This document shows, piece after piece, positions 19,205 to 23,896 of a stretch of DNA of 23,896 nt. The notes below the pieces were generated by a model. That model searched no databases. It worked only from the letters and a program-made list of their open reading frames with translations, and had not been told where the DNA came from. Source of the DNA: a virus. The translations under genes were made by a program, and so were the position numbers. Location of the stretch: positions 1-23,896 of the IMG/VR virus record IMGVR_UViG_3300036669_000050; one strand, given 5' to 3'. The number at the start of each line of letters is the position of its first letter. Position 1 is the stretch's first letter.

Positions 19205-21543
19205 GTGGTCCTGGTGTCTCTTTTTTCTTGACGTCTTATCACTCTGACAAGATCATTACCACGCAATACAAATTCTCCTTCTATTACAGAAGTGCCACCA
19301 CCGGTATCATTAAGCATGGCTTTTAATTTAGAAAGCGGTGCAATAACTTCTGGATTATTTTTTGCTCCAGCATATTCTCCTACCAGTGCATTCACTGGAC
19401 CAGATACTATACCACCATTTGCAAATGGAGTGGCACCGCCACCTGCTCCAGAACCGATTCCAGCAACTACAGATTTTATAATTGTACCTAAAGCAATTAA
19501 TGCAACACCTGCAATTATACTTGGTGTTCCCACAAATGCTGCTAAAGATTTTTGCATAGCTTCTACAGTAGTACCTAATCCTATTGCAGCTTTTCCTAAT
19601 GATACCAATACGTTACCTATAACAGTACTCATTAATTGAAACAAGCCTTGTAAAAAGTTACCGCCTTGAGCAGTATTTGCTATCAACTGACCAAATCCAC
19701 TTGCGAAACTCTCAACAACATTTTCCATGATAGGGGTGATTGCTTCTTGAAATTCAAAAGCTCTCTCTTTCATTCTCAATAGATCTTCGTCAAACTGATC
19801 TACTGCCTCTGGCGGTATCAATTGAACGTCTGCACCTGGTTTAAATTCTGGAGCTTGAATCTGTATTCCAGTTACATTGAATTTTTTTGCTGTAGTTTCT
19901 AAATCCTCTACTGACTGAGTAACTTCTTCAACTTTTGGAGCTACAGGCTTAAGTGATTCTACTACACCTTGATTACTGCTTATAAACTTAAGCAATTGAT
20001 CTTGTAGCTTTTTAAGCTCACTAGTCTCTTTTGCAGCGTTGTCACTAATTACTTTTGCTCTTTTATCTAAAGAACCGGTTAAAAAATCCAGAGCTACTCC
20101 ACTAAAAAGATCTTGTCCAGATACTACCCTATCATAAGCTCCTGTAAACACTTTGGCAAGACCACTTCCGGCACTTGCATAAGTGTCTGTAAGTGTAGGC
20201 TGGATATTATCGGCTTGCTTAAGCTGTACATCTAAAAGTCTTTTTTGTACATCCACCAGCTTTTCTTCTGCAGCTTGTACTTTTGCTTTTTGAAGTAAGG
20301 CCTGTGTGAGCTTTTTTGTGGCTGTTGTTATGTCGTTAGTAGTGGATTTTTCAATACTTAAGTTCTTAAAATAAGCAGGATATTGTTCTTGTAACTTCTT
20401 TAAAGCTGTGGAGCGTTCTTCTTTACTTACTTTTTCATTGATTGCTGTTAAAACTAACTTGTCAATAGCAACTTTTTCTTTTGCAATGTTACCAGTTGCC
20501 GCTTTTGTAATATCATTGAACTCCATTGCAGCATCTGTATACTCTCTAAAAACACCACTGGCTGCAGCAATAGCCACACTTAATGCAGTAATCGCTATGA
20601 CTGCAAGTCCTATAGGATTAGAAGCAATCACTAAGGATAAGGCCTTAAAAGCCGCTATCAGTCCAGGGATTACTGTCGTAGCTAGAAGTCCTATTGCTAT
20701 TAATAAAGGACCTATAGCTGCAAGAAGTGCTGTCACAATAACAATGATTCTTTTTGTGCTATTATCCAGATCTTTAAACCTATCAACTACACCTTTGATG
20801 TAATCGATAAATGGGATTAATGCCTCAGTTATAATTTTACCAAAATCCTCAGTCAGATCTCCTATAGAATTAGACAATTGTTTGAATGGTCCTAGTCCAG
20901 CCTTTGCAGCTGCCTCTGCAGCACCACCATATTGCTTTTCTAATTCATCTAATATGATAGTCTGTGCCTCTGCAAGTCTGCCACTTTTTGTGAGTGCGCT
21001 TATTACTTTCTTTTGATCTGTACTAAACTGAATACCAGATCTAGATAATGCACTCAAGTTTGCCACAGGATCATTAAGCGCTTTACCTAATTGAATAGAA
21101 GCACTTTTTAAATCTCCATCAAGACGAGTTGCAAGATCCAGAGCAGCTAATTGCGTGCGATCAAATTGATTGCCTGCAATATTTGTGAATGTTAGTAATT
21201 GAGCAGTGACATCTTTTAGAATTTCTTCATCACCAAATAAAGAATTGCCTTGTAGTGAACTTGCTAACTTTTGAAGTTCTTCACTTGTTTTGCCAGCTGT
21301 GCCACCTGTAGATTTAAGACCAGCCTCTACTTGTGCAATGGCTTTTGCTTGCTTGTCAAATGCTATAACACTGGCTGCACCTAATGCTATGATGGGAGCT
21401 GTAAGTCCTACACTAAGATTTTTACCTACCTTAGTCATCTTTTTACCTACCTTCTCCACTTGCCTAGTGGCATTTTGCATCTGGGTAGAAAACTGCTTTA
21501 AATCAGCAGCGAATTTTACATTAATTTGTGCTAAACTGGCCAT
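19201..21543 (-). CDS. Tail tape measure protein
   Basis: A 780-residue protein, long and Ala/Lys-rich. The N-terminus is coiled-coil (FAADLKQFSTQMQNATRQVE) followed by the TP901-type core region (about 75-260: SSLQGNSLFGDEEILKDVTA ... LDLATRLDGDLKSASIQLGK ... NLSALSRSGIQFS). Hydrophobic stretches around 265-335 and 690-720 fit membrane insertion during DNA entry. It sets tail length: 780 residues at roughly 0.15 nm each suggests a tail near 115 nm. It follows the frameshifting chaperone genes and is coupled to the hub gene behind it. Confidence 0.92.
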   Translation of the reverse strand: MASLAQINVKFAADLKQFSTQMQNATRQVEKVGKKMTKVGKNLSVGLTAPIIALGAASVIAFDKQAKAIAQVEAGLKSTGGTAGKTSEELQKLASSLQGNSLFGDEEILKDVTAQLLTFTNIAGNQFDRTQLAALDLATRLDGDLKSASIQLGKALNDPVANLSALSRSGIQFSTDQKKVISALTKSGRLAEAQTIILDELEKQYGGAAEAAAKAGLGPFKQLSNSIGDLTEDFGKIITEALIPFIDYIKGVVDRFKDLDNSTKRIIVIVTALLAAIGPLLIAIGLLATTVIPGLIAAFKALSLVIASNPIGLAVIAITALSVAIAAASGVFREYTDAAMEFNDITKAATGNIAKEKVAIDKLVLTAINEKVSKEERSTALKKLQEQYPAYFKNLSIEKSTTNDITTATKKLTQALLQKAKVQAAEEKLVDVQKRLLDVQLKQADNIQPTLTDTYASAGSGLAKVFTGAYDRVVSGQDLFSGVALDFLTGSLDKRAKVISDNAAKETSELKKLQDQLLKFISSNQGVVESLKPVAPKVEEVTQSVEDLETTAKKFNVTGIQIQAPEFKPGADVQLIPPEAVDQFDEDLLRMKERAFEFQEAITPIMENVVESFASGFGQLIANTAQGGNFLQGLFQLMSTVIGNVLVSLGKAAIGLGTTVEAMQKSLAAFVGTPSIIAGVALIALGTIIKSVVAGIGSGAGGGATPFANGGIVSGPVNALVGEYAGAKNNPEVIAPLSKLKAMLNDTGGGTSVIEGEFVLRGNDLVRVIRRQEKRDTRTT

Positions 21544-21546
21544 GAC

Positions 21547-22268
21547 TTATATTGTTTTCATAGGACCTACTTTGTCCCAAAGTTTTATTGCTTCTTCATT
21601 TTGCTGCTCCAGATCTTGCTCTGGTTCCTGCTGTTTTTTTTCATCCCAAGGAAATTGGAAGATGTCGGCAAGCTTTAATTTACCGTATTTTTTTGCATCG
21701 TGGTGCGGTAAGATGCTGTACATAGCCAGCAATCTTGTTTGCTCCATTGTTGCTTTATGATTCTCGCTTTCGCGAAAGCGTACTCCTTTTAAATAGTTCA
21801 AAAACTGTCGAGGAGTGTGCTCATAAAAGAGATGCAGTGGCAAGGCTATCTCACCACATATCTCCTCTAGTTTATCCCAGGTTAGCGTTTCTTCTTTGGT
21901 GGAGCTTTCTTCACTGGAATCTTCTTTTTTTTTGCAGGCTCATTATTAGGCAGTGATGCAGCAAATTCTTGCATGATCAAAGCCATCTTATCTGGCGCGT
22001 GCATTAAGGCATTAACAACATCATCTGTTGTAAGATCCACATCACTATCTTGTGATCTGATTCCTGCAAGAGTGATCTCGCCTAGCATGTCCATCGACTC
22101 GAAGCCGAGCTTCCCATTTACGAGATCGCCCAGCTTGCCGAGACGTGAAAACACTTCTTGAAGATCATCACATTCCCAAGTCTTACCTAATATCCTTAAG
22201 GCTCCATATCCAAATGCTACTGGATAACTGCCTTCTTTAATCACTATTTTCATCGTCCCGGATTCCAT
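21547..22268 (-). CDS. Tail assembly chaperone G-T fusion made by -1 frameshift
   Basis: The downstream frame (stop 21547) has no good ATG: its first in-frame start candidate is TTG at 21843. It stays open upstream through EDSSEESSTKEETLTWDKL back to the A-run near the end of the first chaperone gene, and it is in the -1 phase relative to it. A slip on A AAA AAG (21930-21924) joins 115 residues of the first protein to 125 of the second, about 240 in all. This is the conserved G/GT arrangement before tape-measure genes in long-tailed phages; both products load onto the tape measure during tail assembly. A perfect 16-bp palindrome lies inside the second part. Coordinates span the fused product; the first frame alone ends at 21882. 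Confidence 0.85.
21765..21780. repeat. 16-bp palindrome CGCTTTCGCGAAAGCG, copy 4 (inside a CDS)
   Basis: A perfect copy inside the T part of the tail chaperone fusion, read in frame as RFRES within KGVRFRESENHK. It uses a different reading phase from copy 1. Confidence 0.9.
21882..22268 (-). CDS. Tail assembly chaperone G (unshifted product)
   Basis: A 128-residue protein if started at ATG 22268; ATG 22253 (MKIVIKEGSYPVAFGYGALR) is an equally good start and may be preferred by homology. Residues 6-105 look like the globular helical part of siphovirus tail chaperones (FGYGALRILGKTW, LTTDDVVNALMHAPDKMALI). The last 17 residues are very basic (AKKKKIPVKKAPPKKKR), while the frameshifted product replaces them with an acidic stretch, so the two forms have opposite tail charge. 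It lies between tail tube and tape measure. Confidence 0.8.
   Translation of the reverse strand: MESGTMKIVIKEGSYPVAFGYGALRILGKTWECDDLQEVFSRLGKLGDLVNGKLGFESMDMLGEITLAGIRSQDSDVDLTTDDVVNALMHAPDKMALIMQEFAASLPNNEPAKKKKIPVKKAPPKKKR
21924..21930 (-). promoter_or_regulatory. Programmed -1 frameshift site A AAA AAG
   Basis: Within a run of nine A residues the codons read GCA AAA AAA AAG AAG, so A AAA AAG lies in the correct phase (X XXY YYZ). It is the same heptamer as in E. coli dnaX. After slipping, the -1 frame is open for 125 codons and encodes the second chaperone part. Confidence 0.85.
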
Positions 22269-22273
22269 AGTGA

Positions 22274-22696
22274 TTAGGCTATTGTTGTTTTCTCAATCAC
22301 TCCACTACCAGTAACTGCATAAGTAGATGTGGCATCTTCTTCATTAGGAAGTGAGATTTCTAGAGCGGTCAAGATGCACTTACCACTATACTTGAAAAGA
22401 CCAGTAGTGTCTTTAGGAACAAATTCCCAATCAATCAAGGTGTCAGTGTCATCATTGTAGATTTCAAAAAGACCTGCAAAGGCTTCTGAATCTGTGACAC
22501 CAGGTGGTAATTCTAGAACTCCCAACTGCTCACCACTTGCGCTCCAGGACTTGATCCCTTTTGCCACCTCAGTGCCGTTAGTGTCTTTTGTTGCACGCTC
22601 CTTGAGAGCCCTTGCCAATGATAGCGAGGAACTTGTGCTGTGAAAAATTGTTTTGCCATCGAGGGTGAACCTCGCGCTTCCGGATATAACAGACAT
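22274..22696 (-). CDS. Major tail tube protein
   Basis: A 140-residue protein starting MSVISGSARFTLDGKTIFHS. Beta-rich, with the features of the TP901-1-like tail tube family: an opening strand with L-D-G-K, a central SWSASGEQLGVLELPPGV, a segment FAGLFEIYNDDTDTLIDWEF and a closing pair of strands with GKCILTALEISLPNEED and TYAVTGSGVIEKT. Its position between tail terminator and tail chaperones is the standard place. Hexameric rings of it stack to form the tail tube around the tape measure. Confidence 0.85.
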   Translation of the reverse strand: MSVISGSARFTLDGKTIFHSTSSSLSLARALKERATKDTNGTEVAKGIKSWSASGEQLGVLELPPGVTDSEAFAGLFEIYNDDTDTLIDWEFVPKDTTGLFKYSGKCILTALEISLPNEEDATSTYAVTGSGVIEKTTIA

Positions 22697-22698
22697 AA

Positions 22699-23061
22699 TT
22701 AACTTATTTTAAAATTATAATTGGTAGTCACCACGCAGCTGTCCATCTCGTTTACAAAAGAGGAATCGCTGCCAGCGAATCTAAATGTGTCTTGATTTTT
22801 TTCAAAGTACTCCTGCAGCAAATCTGCTCCTTGAGTAACTTGATCGTAATTTTTTCCAACGATATCAAAGGATATGTTATAGGCTCGCAGCCTGTCCTTT
22901 GTTGGTTTACTTAGTTGGGAAAGCGTATAATTACAAAAAGGCTGCACCGCTTTTGCATCTCCTACCAGCGGGAAAAAAGCTGTAAAGAAACCATTAACTG
23001 CTGTAGTAGCATTCATTGCTACCAGCACTCCATGTACATATTCACTATCCTGTTTAAGCAT
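22699..23061 (-). CDS. Tail terminator / head-tail completion protein (DUF3168-like)
   Basis: A 120-residue protein starting MLKQDSEYVHGVLVAM. The pattern fits the tail terminator type: an N-terminal helix, FFPLVGDAKAVQPFCNYTLS with a central strand (about 29-48), then LRAYNISFDIVGKNYDQVTQGADLLQEYF (strand plus helix, about 58-86) and a C-terminal strand pair with VVTTNYNFKIS. This protein caps the finished tail and binds it to the head. It overlaps the HK97 gp10-like gene by 8 bases. Confidence 0.75.
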   Translation of the reverse strand: MLKQDSEYVHGVLVAMNATTAVNGFFTAFFPLVGDAKAVQPFCNYTLSQLSKPTKDRLRAYNISFDIVGKNYDQVTQGADLLQEYFEKNQDTFRFAGSDSSFVNEMDSCVVTTNYNFKIS

Positions 23062-23521
23062 TGCTTAATTTATTTATTTGTTTTTGCAGGTATTTTGCGA
23101 CTCCTTTTTCTGCATCTGCAGTTACCTGACCTCTAGTTTTTGAATAAGCTCTAGTCATAAATTGATTAGGCTTGATTCCATTCTTTGTACCACCATGTAC
23201 AAATGCGGCATAAAAGCCCATATTCTTTCCCTTTACTCGAGGTCCTACATAAATGGTAGGTATGCTTTTACTTTTACCTGTTATGTTCCCTATACTTTTT
23301 CTAAGATTACCAGGATTTATAATCATTCTGGTTCTTCTACCACTTATGAGGTGCGGTTTTTTTGAAACTGGTGCCTCACTACGTGCAGCATTTACTGTGG
23401 CTTTACTTACCTGTCTTAAAACTTTAAGAATTTCATTGCGTTTTAATCGATCATTTCCCAACCTTTTTAATTGCTGGCTCAATTCTTTAAAGCCTGTTAT
23501 TTCTGTCAGATTCTTACTCAT
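23054..23521 (-). CDS. HK97 gp10-like head-tail connector protein
   Basis: A 155-residue basic protein. It begins with ITGFKELSQQLKRLG (about 8-22), continues with a helix VLRQVSKATVNAARSEAPV (about 34-52), a segment NPGNLRKSIG (about 69-78) and the diagnostic V-G-P-R ... GFYAAFVHGGTKNGIKPNQFMTRAY (about 97-125; F-HGT-P-x-P/N-F-pattern). This is the HK97 gp10 family, a neck/tail completion factor. Overlaps of 8 bases with both neighbours show tight coupling. Confidence 0.9.
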   Translation of the reverse strand: MSKNLTEITGFKELSQQLKRLGNDRLKRNEILKVLRQVSKATVNAARSEAPVSKKPHLISGRRTRMIINPGNLRKSIGNITGKSKSIPTIYVGPRVKGKNMGFYAAFVHGGTKNGIKPNQFMTRAYSKTRGQVTADAEKGVAKYLQKQINKLSNA

Positions 23522-23843
23522 AAACAGTTGCCGTTAACTTTAGAAATTTATTTCTATCCATCTCTGCCGTGTGGTACACTCTATAATTCACACCGTTATC
23601 TGTAATGGTTAACTCATTTCTTTGCGCCCATACATCTTTGCGGTATCTTATCAAGTAATCTCGAGTGTTGGTGTGCAACAGTTTTTCTTCTTGCTCCATT
23701 GTGCCACTCTTATCCATGTACTTAGCACTTACCACACCTATTTCCACCAGGACATTATTAACAGCACCGGTGCTACTAGTAGTCTCATCATTATAACTGA
23801 GTGTTATCCTGCGGTTAAATTGGCCTATAAATGTGCGTTCCAT
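23514..23843 (-). CDS. Head closure / head-tail joining protein
   Basis: A 109-residue protein with the pattern of the phage head-tail joining family (SPP1 gp16-like): FNRRITLSYNDETTSSTGAV at the start (about 8-27, first strands), V-S-A-K-Y in the middle, then TRDYLIRYRKDVWAQRNELT and the end NYRVYHTAEMDRNKFLKLTA (about 86-105). It forms a small beta-barrel ring that closes the DNA channel below the connector. It begins 2 bases after the stop of the truncated gene at the right edge. Confidence 0.85.
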   Translation of the reverse strand: MERTFIGQFNRRITLSYNDETTSSTGAVNNVLVEIGVVSAKYMDKSGTMEQEEKLLHTNTRDYLIRYRKDVWAQRNELTITDNGVNYRVYHTAEMDRNKFLKLTATVYE

Positions 23844-23845
23844 TT

Positions 23846-23896
23846 TTAATATTTATAAGGTCTTAATTTTATGTTTACAGATCTATCTGTGCCTGG
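23846..23896 (-). CDS. C-terminal end of the preceding head or connector gene (partial)
   Basis: The minus strand is open from the right edge to TAA 23848-23846 and reads PGTDRSVNIKLRPYKY before the stop, 2 bases before the next gene's ATG. Only 16 residues are visible, so the identity is unknown. By gene order it should be a head-tail connector (gp6-like) or similar head gene. Confidence 0.45.
   Translation of the reverse strand, partial: PGTDRSVNIKLRPYKY

Noticed and set aside
20408-20803. Plus-strand open frames within the tape measure and other tail genes
   Set aside because: They are antisense shadows of Ala/Lys-rich coding DNA with no leader, partner gene or domain.

Overview
The window is almost certainly part of a temperate, tailed (siphovirus-type) bacteriophage of a marine-type Flavobacteriaceae host (Bacteroidota). 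The phage assignment rests on ordered packaging, head-tail, tail, lysis, integration, regulation and replication modules. The host assignment rests on: promoters matching the Bacteroidota -33/-7 pattern (TTG ... TANNTTTG), A-rich leaders instead of Shine-Dalgarno sequences, AT-rich DNA, an IntDOT-like integrase without the usual first catalytic arginine, a secreted protein of DUF4468-like appearance, and four perfect copies (plus one degenerate copy) of the 16-bp palindrome CGCTTTCGCGAAAGCG, which I recall as abundant in genomes of this family.

Layout, read in the main (leftward, minus) direction. From 23896 to 12285: end of a head gene, head-tail connectors, tail terminator, tail tube, tail-assembly chaperones with a programmed -1 frameshift, tape measure, tail hub, fibre/receptor-binding genes including a LamG-type domain, then lysis (possible holin, amidase, probable unimolecular spanin). 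From 12300 to 12007: a compact RNA gene that I read as a circularly permuted (two-piece) tmRNA with its own promoter and terminator. From 11967 to 11459: an isolated one-gene unit of unknown function with its own promoter and terminator. From 11422 to 9669: a small HTH gene, the attachment site (3' half of a tRNA-Arg(UCU) gene flanked by 11-bp integrase arm-site repeats) and the integrase. From 8374 to 9640 (plus strand): repressor and two lysogeny-associated genes. From 8210 leftwards: Cro-like gene, small early genes, a DnaA-C-like protein, a replication initiator that carries a likely origin inside its own gene, DnaB helicase, HNH nuclease, small and large terminase, another HNH-like protein and small unknown genes running off the left edge.

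Because the attachment site and integrase sit in the middle, with late genes on one side and early genes on the other, the sequence represents the phage circle (or a circularly permuted virion genome) with an intact attP, not an integrated prophage. Portal, protease and major capsid genes are missing and should lie between the two ends of the window. On integration the phage tRNA half would replace the host one and restore the tRNA. The divergent Cro/repressor region decides lysis or lysogeny. The leftward genes overlap each other so tightly that replication, packaging and probably structural genes may share one long transcript.

The most striking items are the permuted tmRNA with the predicted tag GNWNQELKAAA, the cluster of perfect palindromes plus an 80 % AT stretch inside the initiator gene (a lambda-type origin), the A AAA AAG frameshift, and the regular attP architecture.
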